A stretch of 64,000 nt of DNA from Agarophyton chilense (taxonomy: Eukaryota; Rhodophyta; Florideophyceae; Gracilariales; Gracilariaceae): assembly GCA_030374765.1 (NCBI GenBank), contig JARGXX010000068.1:992001-1056000 (forward strand), given 5' to 3'. A model generated the notes under the pieces. That model was given only the letters and a program-made list of their open reading frames with translations, did not search any database and had not been told where the DNA came from. Positions 1-11,644 of this stretch are shown here, one piece after another; the first letter of the stretch is position 1, and each line of letters opens with the position of its first letter. The translations under genes and the position numbers were made by a program.

Positions 1-1957
1 CATATTGTGTCTTTGTAACGCAATGACTCGTAGGTCATCGTACTAGTCTCAACCTGGAGTAGCATGGAAGAGCGGGTCCTAAGGTTTATATCCTTGACGG
101 CAGCACTTTCACAGTACTTTATGCAATGAGAGGGCGTTAATTGAAAAGTCCAACAGGTTGACGCTACGGAAACGATGGCTTGAAGACCAATTGGTAGAAC
201 TAATGTACCAAAAAGGGTAATTAAGTATCTTAACGATGCCTCTATGATTCTAAGGAAGACACGTCACTCAAGCCACGTAGATATCAATGGTGAGGCGCTG
301 GAATCTTTCTTGCACTGCAAAGCTATTTTATCACCCTAAATAAAAAAATATATTGTAAAAATCTAAATATGTCCGGCAGAGATCGGCCAGATCACGTGGC
401 GTCTGAAAGATACCTCATGCTCTGCCGGCTTTCAGAACTCAACCGTAATCGTTGCTCCTTTACAATTTCATCTGCACGCATGTTTCGGTCCAAGGACCCA
501 TGACGTGTTGGTGCCATATATGCTGCGAAACACATACCACAGACCAGCGCAACCGTTTCAAATCTTGAAGACGCGCGGCTTTTTCAAATATCCAAGGTAT
601 CCCTTAATTGCAACCAAACCAGAACAAGACGCCTCCCTTATGTCGCTCCTAGCCTCATAAAAAAAAAAACCCTCAATTCCGCGAAGCTGCCTCAAATAAT
701 TGGACGGAAGACGTCGACTGCCTACTCGACAGAGCACCCCATTGCGAACCGCATTCTAAGGAGGGTTGGGAGCTAGTGAAACCGATTTCAACCACTGGGC
801 CGCAAAAAAATGAGCGCCTTACACGTAGTCTAGAGAGCCCAAAGTAAAAGTTTGAAAAACTTGCTTACGTCCTAAAAAGTACTAGAGATCCAAACATCCA
901 TCCACAAGAGCGGCAAGCTAAAGTCATCTTTCGCATTTTACATTCCAAAGCGCTCTCAAAAGTTTTACAGAAACCAGAAAACAGTATGAACCCTACTACA
1001 AGAGATCTCAAGCATCCTAGTGACCAGCATAAGGTAATTAGCGTTCGCTGTAGAAGATTAGAGTAAAACCAAAACATCAATCTAGACATCAGAGCACTGG
1101 ATCCAACTTTAATGCAATCATCGAGAGCAATCAAGAATCGAAAAAGTCCGATTGACTCACGTTAGGAGCACAAGCTTCTAATAGATGTCATCCGGCACAT
1201 GAAAGCAATTTTTTGGATCATTTTGTGTGTTACTAACGTCATCAAGAAATCTCAGACGGGCGAAGTAACTCCGACGAAGACAGATCTCAGAAACATAATT
1301 TGCCGAAAACTGCCAGCCTTTCTGCGGCCCCGGGTTTCTTCAAACGCAAAAGTAAACGTACCAATAACTCTTGATGATCCTAAGGCATCCAACTCTATGA
1401 AAAACCCGTTTCATGCGTTTTCCTCTTCTACACACACTAGTAGAGAGCAGAAACAGTTTGAATCGGGTTATGTCCAATTGTTCGAGTTCTCAAACTCATA
1501 AGATGACAAGAAAATAAAATGATGGGAAGAAGGTGCCATGAATCAGCTGGAAGTAAGCGTTTGAGTCTTCGCAAAGTAGCACGGAGTGCTTGAACCCCTT
1601 ATTCCGCAGTTTATCTTCTTGAAGGGTAAATTTGCAGCAAGATCATATCTATTGCGTCTTATTCAATGGACCTCGACACTTAACTTTCATTTGCCATGCG
1701 CACTAGCACTATCCTTCCATTCACAATAGTCAAGATACAAGCAAATGAACTATCTCTTGGCAATCGGAACCCATTTTGAGCCATTTCTTTCGAAAGACCG
1801 GAAACGCAGGAAAGTTGGGACTCGTTCAAATCCCAAGATTTATTAATGGCAGCATAAATTATTTCTTCTCAAAAATTCTAAACCAAGAAGATTACCACTT
1901 CAACTTCTTTCGTGAATCCAGTAAAAACCCCATTCTGTACGCGGGTCTTTTTGGGAG
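1..1957. other. Left flank, no recognisable gene
   Basis: This is A/T-richer DNA left of the copia insertion. The only open frames are short (for example 1199-1501 plus, 100 residues, and 865-1134 minus, 89 residues), and none shows a known domain, a convincing start context or codon bias. A 9-bp inverted repeat (CCGGCAGAG at 373-381, CTCTGCCGG at 420-428) could form a weak hairpin. I treat the stretch as intergenic. Confidence 0.5.
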
Positions 1958-1962
1958 GAGAA
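1958..1962. repeat. Target-site duplication of copia element C, left copy
   Basis: GAGAA lies directly before the TGTG start of the left terminal repeat and recurs at 28065-28069 directly after the right one. A 5-bp duplication is normal for Ty1/copia integration. It shows that the two distant repeats are the ends of one insertion, 26 kb apart only because of later nested insertions. Confidence 0.75.
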
Positions 1963-2117
1963 TGTGAAGAAAAAGCGATACTCTTTACTCCTCCGGTCAG
2001 TCGACGGCGGAGGGCTTCTATCTAAGGAGGTATTTCTATGGGCACGTATCGTTCGTGTGCGGTTTGACTGAGATAGCTCATGCTTCCATCAGCGTGAAAT
2101 CGTGCCGCGGTTTGACA
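1963..2117 (-). repeat. 3' LTR of copia element C
   Basis: On the plus strand it begins TGTGAAGAAAAAGC and ends GTTTGACA, so on the element's strand it runs TGTC...CACA. The first about 105 bp match 27958-28064 with scattered differences. This copy is about 48 bp longer and contains the GCGGTTTGAC stretch twice, which suggests a local duplication here or a deletion in the other copy. Confidence 0.65.
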
Positions 2118-2131
2118 GTCCCCTTCACGGT
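2118..2131 (-). other. Polypurine tract of copia element C
   Basis: On the element's strand the sequence CCGTGAAGGGGAC directly precedes the TGTC start of the 3' LTR. That is the expected place for the plus-strand DNA primer, and it fixes the inner border of this LTR. Confidence 0.55.
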
Positions 2132-2239
2132 GATGGAGGGATGAAGCGTAGCTGGTTCGATATTAAGAGCGTTTTGATGGCTGCAGGGCTTGCTTGGGTT
2201 GCCCCACTATGCTTAAGGCTTCGCGGAGTTTATGGTAGT

Positions 2240-5200
2240 CTTGCTAGGCGAGGGGTTTGGTGAGAATATCTGCGAGCATTTCGTGCTTGGGATATGTTGG
2301 ACTGCAATTCGGTTTGACTTCACAAGATCTTGCAAGAAGTGGTAGCCAATATCGATGAAATTACGCCGTTTGGTTGGTGCCGTTTGTTTGGCCCCCTATA
2401 TCGCTGTGTTGTTGTCAACAAATAGGGTGGATGGGTCGGTGGGTTGCTCTCCAAAGTCGGATAGCAGTCGTCTGAGCCAGAGTGTTTGTTGAGCTGCACA
2501 GGAGGCTGCTAGGTACTCCGCCTCGCATGTTGATAGGGCGACTGTTTTTTGTGTATCCGATTGCCACATGATGGGGCTGGAAATGAGCAAGTGTACAATA
2601 CCAGTATAAGATTTGTGGTTTTGGGAGATCGCGAAGCTGGCATCGGCGTGGGTTGTGACTGGCTCATAAGATATGCCTTTGTACAGGATTCCAAAGCGTT
2701 CAGTTCCGCGGAGGTACTTGAGGAGATGGCGCAGTTTTCCCCAGTTTTTTGCGGTTGGAGTGTGCATAGATACCGCAAGTCTACTCGTCGCGTGCACGAT
2801 ACCTGGCCTGGTGGAGTCAGCGATGTATCGCAGTTCGCCAACGGTCTGTCTGAAGGTGTGGGATTTGTCTGGTGTAAGGGGTTCTTGTAATTTCGGGGGT
2901 GTAGTTTCGGATGTGTGTAGGTAAGGGGTGGGCTTTGGATTGCATTCGTGCAGATTGTGCTTTGTGAGTATGTTGCGGGTCGTGTGTGGTTGAGAGATGT
3001 GAATAGATCCGTTTTCCAAGTGCTGAATTGACCAGTTCAGAAAGAGCGCCGGATTCCCGAGACGACAGGTTGTGTATCGTCTGCTGAGTTGGTTGTAGAG
3101 TGTGGTGGTTAGAAGTTCACTTGATGAGGCTACTAGAAAGTCATCGATGGTGATGGATATGAATATATGGCCTTGCTCGGCGTGTTTCAGAAAAAGGCAT
3201 GGGTCGCTGGTGGTTTGTGTATAGCCGTGCGATTGAAGATAGTTAACAAGGCTCTCAAAGTATATATGTGACGCTGGTGGTGTGCCATAAAGGTTACCGA
3301 TGAGTTGGCCAGCAATACCGGGATGCTTGTATGTGCCGTTGAAGCGTGGTAGATATCGGACGAAAACCGGTGTGTCGTGGGTGTATTTTTCGTGTAGGAA
3401 GGCCGATGAGATGTGGAATTATTCGATTTGCAGATTGAAAGCTGATGAGAGACAGAGGATTGTGCGTATGGAGGGACGCTCGGCCGTGTATGCGGTAACA
3501 TGATCTGGGTCAAAGTGTTCGTGGGGTTTCATGATGTCCCCTCGAACGTTACAGCGTGCCTTGTAGCGTTCTATGTTCCCGTCCTCGTTTCTCTTTTATC
3601 GATAGGTCACCCTTAGGGTGATGGGTTTTGTGTTCGCGGGTAGTTGGGTGTTTGGGATCCAGTGTACGGTGTTGTTGGCGTCGAGTGTGTCCTGTTCGGT
3701 ATCGTGGGCTGTGGCCCAGTGTTAGGCGTCTGGGTAGCGCTGTGCATGGTGAAGAAATGTCGGCGGCTCGGTTGTAGGGGAGATGGAGGTTGGAGTGAGG
3801 AGGAGGTTTGCTGATTTGGTTTGGAAGGCGTGGTGTGTTTGGTGCGCTGGGTCTAGGTGAGGATAGTATGGTTTGAAGTCGACGGCTCGTAGGCGCTGGT
3901 ACTGGTTTGTGCCGAGATTGAGCGCAACGATATATGTGATTTGGGGGAGATGTTATGCATGAATCGGGCGGGATGGGCTCGGGGCGCTCGAGTTTCTTTT
4001 TGTAGTCATGGTAATTGGGGACTGTGCCCAATTGTCCGAAGATAAATAATCTGGATGTCTGCAGTGTTGTTTTGTGCCACAGTTCGTACGGCGAGTGGCC
4101 TGTGAAGTCATGGATTGTTAGGTTATATTTGAAGACTACGCCCTTCATTGCATCTTCCCAAAATGTGTCGTCAATCTTTGAGTGGAGTAGTGCTGCCCGG
4201 GTTACCGATGTGATGGTGTGATTTACTCGCTCCGCCAGAGAGCTTTTTTGTGGCTGGTTGGGGGTGTTTGATCGGTATTGGATGCCATGCGTATTGTAGA
4301 GGGTGTTCATGGCGTTGCTCTGGAATTCTTTTGTGTTGTCTGTGTGATAGATTGCAGGCGGGTGGCCTTGTTGGGAGCTGATGAATGAAATTGTTAGAGG
4401 TGTGGTTTGTTGCACGGCCTTGCGGTTGGGTATGAAGAAAACGATTAGATATTGGGTTCGTGCGTCGAGGTACGTAGCGAAATGGTGGTTTCCATGGCGG
4501 GATGATGGTTGGAATGGGCCGCATGTGTCACTACTGATGTGAGGTCCTACTGGGTAGTTGTGGGTTTTGCGCTTTTGGGAATTTGGGGATTCGCATGCTG
4601 TAGGGGATGTGGAGCATGTGACGGCGAGCGGCGTTTGGCGAAGCGTCTTTGAGAGGTTAGGGATGGTGTTTTTGAGAGCCATTCTTCTCAATTTGCTGCG
4701 GTTGACGTGGTTGAGGATGAGGTGCCATTTATAGAAACTGAGCCCTGTTGAAGTGGATGGTGTGTCTTGCGGTGGTTGGGTGAGGTTTTCCAGGCGCAGG
4801 GGTTGTTTTGGGCGTTTTATTGCTTTGGATGGGAGGCCTGGTGTCTGTTTGTAGAGATACTGCTTCTTCTTTTTTGTTCGTGATCTTATGGGTGGCGGCG
4901 CGGGAAGTACTGGCTGCGGCGTGGTTTGGTTTGTCGGCATGCTTGTATTTCGTATGGTGCGTGATCTGAGAGCCGGCTTTGTGCTTCGTGTGGGGATAGA
5001 TTGTATGCGATATGCGTCTTTATACCATGGAGCAGTAGCTACTATTATAGGCTTTTGCGGATAGTGTAGGTTCAAGATATGACCATGGTTGCGTGTGATA
5101 AGTACGGCACCGAATTGTTTGGCCACATCGTGTATTGAAAGAAGGTTGGTGTGCAGGGTTTCGGGTGTGACGCAAGGTAGGCGGAGAGGTTTGTGATCAG

Positions 5201-5380
5201 GGTGCAGCTTGATCTGTATTGAGCCAGCGTGAGTTACGGGAGTGGTGTGGTTAGCGGCTGTAAGCGTGGAAATGTGTTCTGACCGTGGCAGATTGGGGGG
5301 GGGGGGGGGGGGGGGGTGCGAGTGTGCGTGGGGTGGGCGGCGGAGTCAAGTATGAACACACCGTATACGTTGTTTTCTCG
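2240..5380 (-). pseudogene. Degenerate copia pol: protease, integrase, reverse transcriptase, RNase H
   Basis: Domains follow the copia order on the minus strand. A protease-like ILDSAA motif (canonical DSGA with Gly to Ala) lies near 5330-5350, just before a C homopolymer. The integrase in 3549-5126 keeps a zinc-finger-like start and the triad contexts SDTCGPF, HTDNTKEF and LAERVNHT. Reverse transcriptase (about 3500-3020) keeps an ITIDDFLVA active-site box but has an in-frame stop and a frame change near 3513-3549. RNase H (3019-2396) keeps STCEAEYLAA and VDNNTAI, then a stop and another frameshift before ADILTKPLA. No product is expected. Confidence 0.8.
5295..5316. repeat. 22-base G homopolymer
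   Basis: An uninterrupted run of G lies inside the dead copia element, between the protease motif and the rest of pol (poly-C on the element's strand). It alters the local frame. Runs of this length are unstable and often misread, so the exact count should not be trusted. Confidence 0.9.
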
Positions 5381-5417
5381 ATGTTCGCATTGGTTCACAT
5401 GAGCGTCCTGTACATTT

Positions 5418-6002
5418 TCAGCTCCACAAGGGGCGTACTGTGGCGGGTCGATTGGTGGTGCGTCGTGATATGGAGGGGGGGTGGAAGGGCTGCGGCGCGT
5501 AAGGGACGTATTGTGCTATCGGAACAGGGTTTAAAACTGCAGCGTGTGCGTGGTGCGCATATGGTCCAGCACCTGGGACTGGCTCGGGTTTGGGTTGCGC
5601 TGCGGCTTGTTGCTGGAACTTGGGGTGCCTGGTATCTCTGCATTGCGCATCTGTCTGATTTGGTGGGACGCGCATGAACGGCTGCTGGAATCGGCAGGGT
5701 TGAAAAGCTGCGTTTTCCGGTAGCTGTCGTCTTGGGGATGGCCGCGGCAGCCTGAAGTTTGGTTGGGAAGCAGGGTTGACTATAGGTGGGTAGGTTTGGA
5801 ATGTAGTGGGAGTGATAGGCGTTTGGGCGTTGTAGGACCTTAAGCGATTGGAGTGGTGCAGAAAGCCTTTAATATTTGTGGAGTTGATGGATTTGAGTGG
5901 GCGGCCGATGTCCACTGTTTCAAGGTTGAAGCGCAATCCGTCGGTTAAAAATTCGACTGATTTCGCTTTTTCATAGATGATAAGGTATTGTGAGGCGATC
6001 AT
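5418..6002 (-). pseudogene. Copia gag, C-terminal part (element C)
   Basis: An open frame on the minus strand begins IASQYLIIYEKAKS, resembling the helical middle of copia Gag, and continues into a Pro/Gln-rich tail. It is cut at 6005 by the left LTR of element A. The missing N-terminal part lies 21 kb away at 27404-27596. I see no zinc knuckle. Part of a dead element. Confidence 0.6.
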
Positions 6003-6005
6003 GCG

Positions 6006-6614
6006 TGTCGTATAGTGGCAGAAGGTTTGACCGTTGATGTTGTCTATATACTACGCTGACGTTGTAGGTGATGGGTGCGAGGGATCATCGGCCACGCTGC
6101 TCCTGGCGAGCTACCATCTAGGTGTTGTCAGCCCCGTGTAGTGTTGACATGTACCTTCTGGTTGAGTAATTGTTAGTAATTGTAATTGTAATTATAATTA
6201 TTCTAGTACAGTAGTGAAGTGGCCACCTAGCACTGTAGCCAGTGCTGGCCAGGTCTCTGACACTAGGTCAGAGACCGTGCCCTGCTGGCACCTCCCGGGT
6301 GATCTGGAGAGTGCAGTCCACTGTATATAGGGAACTGCACCTCCCCCATCCTAATCTGATAAAGATAGGCACCACTTGGGTCATGACTATACCTTTTGGT
6401 TCATCGTTTCTCAACTACCACACAGGCTTTCCCGCGCGTCGACGCCTACCATCGTTCACCTACACGGTATGGGCTAGTTTCCCCGCCGTTTGCCCCTGCG
6501 GGTTTTCACGGTGCCCTGTTACCATTGAGGGTTATTACGTCTACCTTCTAAGGTTGAGCGTCACCACGCTCCCGAGACAAGACAGTAGCAGACCCCAGAG
6601 GTGATTGTACGACA
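6006..6614 (+). repeat. 5' LTR of element A
   Basis: This 609-bp repeat with ends TGTCGTA and TACGACA is closely similar to 26770-27403. Differences are scattered substitutions and about 28 bp present only in the right copy. The LTRs differ more than those of element B, so A is older than B. Confidence 0.85.
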
Positions 6615-6617
6615 TTT

Positions 6618-6631
6618 TGGTCTCCCGACTT
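6618..6631 (+). other. Primer binding site of element A
   Basis: TGGTCTCCCGACTT starts three bases after the 5' LTR. TGG complements a tRNA CCA end, so the primer tRNA should end AAGTCGGGAGACCA. Element B has the same 14 bases at its own PBS. The tRNA identity is not resolved here. Confidence 0.7.
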
Positions 6632-6809
6632 AGAAAGTTTTAGGTTTCGGCGTACCTTCACGGTTCACACGAGATTCCGAGAAGGATTGGACGCTCGTAC
6701 ATCTATTTGGTTTCAGGATATCCCGCAAAGCAATACAGGATACCACTATTGGTCACAAATGGAACGACCTAAAAAATAGGCGTGGTACAAGCGCCCCGCC
6801 AAGCCATAA

Positions 6810-8980
6810 ATGTTTGAAAGAAGCCCCATCAGATCAACCGATTCTGGAGAACCCCGAAGAGCTGCTCTGGCACCCTCCGGACAAACCCGTAAAGGTACAT
6901 GGTCCGCCGCCTATGGCAACGGAAGCTCGAAGGGAATTACCAATTGAGGTTGCAGCGGAGGAGCTATGGCCTCAGCTCGAAGAGCGAGCGAAAGCGCTCG
7001 TCACCCTGGCGGTCGAGGATTCATTAACCGTAAAGGAGAAGTCGGATACCCGGATGGTTCCGCCCTCAATCGACGTCGATGCATTTACCCGTATTGTGGT
7101 TGACCGAACAGCTCTAGAGCTATCGGACAGGATACCTGAAATGGTGAAACAGTATCTCTTTACGGATGCTAGGGAGCAGGTTTACCGCGCTGTGCAGGAC
7201 CTTTGGGTTTCCGAGAGATTCGCGGAATCCCGACCTACACAGGTGAACATCGCAAAGCGCATACCACAAGGGTTCCAAATGGGTCATTCCACCTATTCCA
7301 AACATTTACCGAATGATAGTGAGTACCTACGAGGTCCAAAACAGGGTTAGGAGGTCCCGGGGAAGGTAGATCCTTAAGACATTTACCTGCCACCAATTAC
7401 TGGTTTCGTTCAAAAGGATACCCATGGAGGTAGTTCCAAGGACGATTCGTCTGACCCGTTGGATGAAAGACGAAGCAATCGAAAAGGAAAGAAGCGGAGG
7501 ACGAAGAAGGGAAAGAATCGAGATGATAATTCAGACCCCGACTCGTCGGACTCATGTTCGAATACGAGTTCATCGTCAGATGATGACCGTGAAGGTAAGA
7601 AGAACCAAAAACCGAACAGGTCGACGAAGAAGTCGTCGAAAAAGAACTGAAAGGGGAAAAGCGATACAATGAGTCGCCCGACTCCGAGTCGGACACCGAA
7701 ATGGACCTGGAGGTGCACAAAGCGTTGAACGAGATGCTCACCAAAGCGGTTGTTTACAGGACTTATCGGTTGATCAACAAGTCTTCTGAATACACCCAAA
7801 AGGTCGCTCAGAAGATTACTAAGCACCACAAGAAGCTCAGCTTCCAAATGGGTGACACAACCTTCACAGGTACGGATCCTATTGTGGTAATTGAGTTTCT
7901 ACAGAAGTTCAAGCTTGCATGTGACCAAAATGGTTTTTCCGAGGGCACTTCTATGTGGCTATTTCAGTTTTACCTGAAAGGAAAATCATACTACTTGCTG
8001 CAGGGCAGGCTCCGCGGAAATAACTTAGCGATGGATGAGGATGGCACAGAGATGTGGGAGTCATACCCAGAAGTGGTCAATTTCCTTTTGGAAACATACG
8101 CCACCGAGGAGGTTATCCAAGAGGCTTACTCGGAAGTCCTCGCTTAACATCAAAGGTCTGGGAAAACCGATTCGGAGGTTTCGCTTGCGCTGTGGAATTT
8201 GGCAACCCGTTGTGGTAATGTGTTCACTACCTCTAGGTCACTACCTCTAGGTTAAAGTCGCTATTTTCTGACAATGTAGACAAGGCGATCCGTTCCTAGG
8301 TACGCAATTACCTTGCCACTAACCGAAAGATAGACTACAATGGGCTGGGTCGATACTCCCAGGGCCTTGGAGATACCCTTCGGCTGGGAAAGAGACCAGC
8401 AGTGCCTCTAACCTCGAAGGATAAATCGAAAAGGTCGGTCTTGAAAATTGAAGGCACCACAACCTCAGAGGGTAGCTCGCACATCGAAGTACCTACAGGG
8501 ACCTCTATGCACTTGGTAGCGACCCAGGGGCGGTTCTCGAAACCTTCGACGGTAGGAAATGGGTCGTCAACACGTACACCATACTCGGTACAATCGCCGC
8601 CAAGTGCAATGAGCTCGCAGAGGATTCCGGGAACGAGCTCCCATAACTCGCCACCCACATCCTACGCCACTGCTCCTACCAACCAAGTTTCGAAGCCTAC
8701 CTCAATGGTAACGCGAAAGCCCCAAACTGGAGGCCTCGTTTGCTGGTTTGGTCTCGCGACAGACCATTTGGCAAGCAATTGGGCTAACTTACCTCCAGGG
8801 AATGAGAGACCAGTTGATTCAGGCTCCCATGCAGAATCACCAACGTCTCTATAAGTCTTCAACGCAAGCACCAAATAGGTTCCAACCCCGTACACCGGTA
8901 CAGGTCAATACCATCGAGGAAACACCAAACTTGGACTCAACCCCTCCAGTACAGGAAAGGAACACCGAACGGTTGGCGTA
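6810..8980 (+). pseudogene. Degenerate gag of element A
   Basis: Gag is spread over broken frames: 6814-7350, a charged Ser/Arg-rich stretch near 7459-7650, 7701-8147 and 8402-8854. The 7701-8147 piece matches the capsid-like part of element B Gag; both contain EFTGTDPI- or TFTGTDPI-like and YATxxxIQEA motifs. At 8741-8782 a CCHC zinc knuckle is recognisable by spacing, but its second and fourth ligands are Gly (8750) and Trp (8780) instead of Cys. Stops such as the TAG at 7348 confirm loss of function. Confidence 0.75.
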
Positions 8981-11640
8981 ATGGCCGACCCCAACTTGCA
9001 ATTAGAAGGCCAATCGATACCCAGAACCTTGAAGGTGGAAGAGAACACGTCACAACCAGTTCCAGTTTGTCATATGAAGTACACCAACTATAAAGTACGT
9101 GCTTCAAATTGTTTCTCCGATCGCCTTGCGGTTCCGGTCACCTGCGTGTTGGATACGGGGGCCGGCCCAAACGTCCTGAACTCCCGCGTCATACCTGAGG
9201 CGGTACTTCGGAACTTGAGCTGACCTCCCGACAACAACCCGCTGGTGGATGCAAATGAGCGCTCATTAAACATTCGAGGTATGCTCACCACTATGGTGCA
9301 GCTCGGACACCTCAAGGTAAAACTGCAATTCTTTGTTGTCGACCGTTAACCAACAGACTGCCTGCTAGGTACGAACTTCATTGACAGACATGTCAAAGCA
9401 ATCCTTCCTGGTTCCCGTACCGTCGCCCTACGTCACGGGGGACGAATTGCCATTTTAGGTAATACGGAAACCAAACGGGGATGGTTCGTCAAACTGAAGA
9501 AGACCATTTCCACCGAAACAGTCTCCAACAAAGTGCGCATTACCAAACAGGTTGTTATCCCGCCAATGCACCAAATACTGGTACCCGTGTCGCGTGCGAC
9601 CCCCGGGCTGGCCATACTACAAAACCATCCGAGGTTAGCACATCGACACCTCACCTTGATGGCCAACGGGATTGTCGACAACATCCCAAATCAACCATTT
9701 AAGGTGTGTCTCAGCAACATCAGCAGTCACGACGTGAAGTTGCCGAAAACTACCAATGTTGGCATCGCACTACCGGCACCACAAGGGGTCTTCACCGTAG
9801 CTCACACTGATCTCGGCGAGGTCGCCTTCGATAAGGAAGGGGGGTGCGCAAATGCGTTCACAACCACAAAGGTATCGATAAACACCAACTTGGAATCAAA
9901 GCTAACCGATAAGGCATCGGTTGACAAAGAAGAGGAACCTGACCCCGAGAAGCAATGGCAAGATACGGTCTAGATCGGTGAAGATAACGGCGAACTGAGA
10001 GGCCGTATTCTCGACCTTCTGGAGGAGTTCGAAACCATGTGGTCAGGCCATCTGGGCCAAATTAAGGCCACACAGCATCGCATCGAGCTCCTCCCTGACT
10101 CGAAGCAGATTTGTCAGCAACAATAACGTGCAGGTCCGAAGGCAAGAGAAGTAGAACTCAAAGAAGTCGAGCGATTGCTCCAAGAAGGTGTAATTGAACG
10201 AGCCAACCCAGATTGGGCTAGTCTCGTGGATCTGGTTCAGAAGAAAGGGGATAACCGTATGAGGTTCTGTGTGGACTACAGAAGGCTCAATAGCGTGACC
10301 GTCAGGGAGTCGTACCCGATACCTAGAATGGATGAGTGCATCGATTCCTTGGGAGATGCGCAGATATTTACCACTTTGGATGCCAATTGTGGTTATTGGC
10401 AGGTACCTGTAGGTGAGGAAGATCGAGACAAAACGACCTTCAAGTGCCATGCAGGTTCGTTTTGCTTCACGCGGATGCCATTCGGGTTGCACACTTCTCC
10501 AGCCACCTTTCAAAGGACCCTGGACATCATCCTTTCAAAGGTTAAGTGGACAACCGCCTTGGTATACATCGATAATGTAATCATCTACTCCAGATCGGTA
10601 GAAGAGCATTTTGCTCACGTGCGCACCGTACTAACTCTCCTCGCTGAGGCGGGGGTGACGTTGAAGCTACGCAAATGCGTCTTCTTTACCAGAACGGTTG
10701 AATACCTGGGCCAAATCATAGGCCTTGGTACCCTAGATGTTGCGCCGAGCAACATTAGAGCCGTACAGGAGGTCAAGGTGCCACGATCCCAGACAGACGT
10801 ACGATCTTTTATAGGTTTATGCCACGTCTATCGTTGCTTCGTGAAGGGATTCGCGAAAATAGCGGCTCTCCTCAACAAGAAGCCCCAGATAGGTGAACCT
10901 GAACGGTTTGAGAATCTATCGAACGACGAAATGGATACCTTTGAGGAATTGAAACGAGCGCTGTTGTCGCCGCGAATCTTAGCGTTACCGAAAACGGGTC
11001 TACCGTACACGCTGGATACCGATGCATCCCATGCCCATATTAGTTGTCGTCTCATGCAGGAGCAGCACAACGGAGACAAATTACCTATAGGGTACTTGAG
11101 CCGCGCTGTGAATGAAGCGGAGCAGAACTACACGGTAACCTAGAAGGAATGTCTAGCAGTAGTGTGGAGCATGTTGATGCTCCGTCCATACCTTTATGGC
11201 GAGCGCTTTACATTGCGCACGGACCACGACGCCTTAAGGTGGATCCTCGAATTCGCAGATGCGTCTGGTAGACTTGCCCGTTGGATGTTGAGACTGTCGG
11301 AGTTTGAATACGACGTACAGTACCGTCCGGGTATCAAGCACAACATAGCGGATGCTATGTGACGCTTAAAAACCTCAGGGTTCGAGAGAGAACCTGTAGA
11401 CGATGACATCCCTTGCTTTTTGGTGTCATCAAACCAAAATGGTACCGGCGAACACCTAGGAGGATGTTGGGACTTACCTGAAGAAGGTGCCTTGCGAAAC
11501 ACCGACATGGCAACGCAGATACTGACCCTAGAAGAAACGAACGTCACGCCCGTAACCCGAGAGGAATTTCTACGATAACAGGCCCAGGATGCGTACTGCA
11601 GAACCTTGGCTGACCAAATTGGTTTCAAAGGATAACCGTT
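8981..11640 (+). pseudogene. Degenerate protease, reverse transcriptase and RNase H of element A
   Basis: A retropepsin motif VLDTGAGPNVL lies near 9150. Reverse transcriptase runs in 10175-11143 with FCVDYRRLN and MPFGL motifs, but the active-site box is YIDN rather than YxDD: the last Asp codon is AAT at 10574-10576. RNase H follows across a TAG at 11141-11143 (11162-11362, with TLRTDHDALRW) and ends in ADAM plus TGA, where intact relatives read ADALSRL. The damaged active site and several stops predict no enzyme activity. Confidence 0.8.
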
Positions 11641-11644
11641 CGAT

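Noticed and set aside
373-428. 9-bp inverted repeat CCGGCAGAG/CTCTGCCGG
   Set aside because: Arms are short with a 38-bp loop; no T-run or other terminator or transposon feature.
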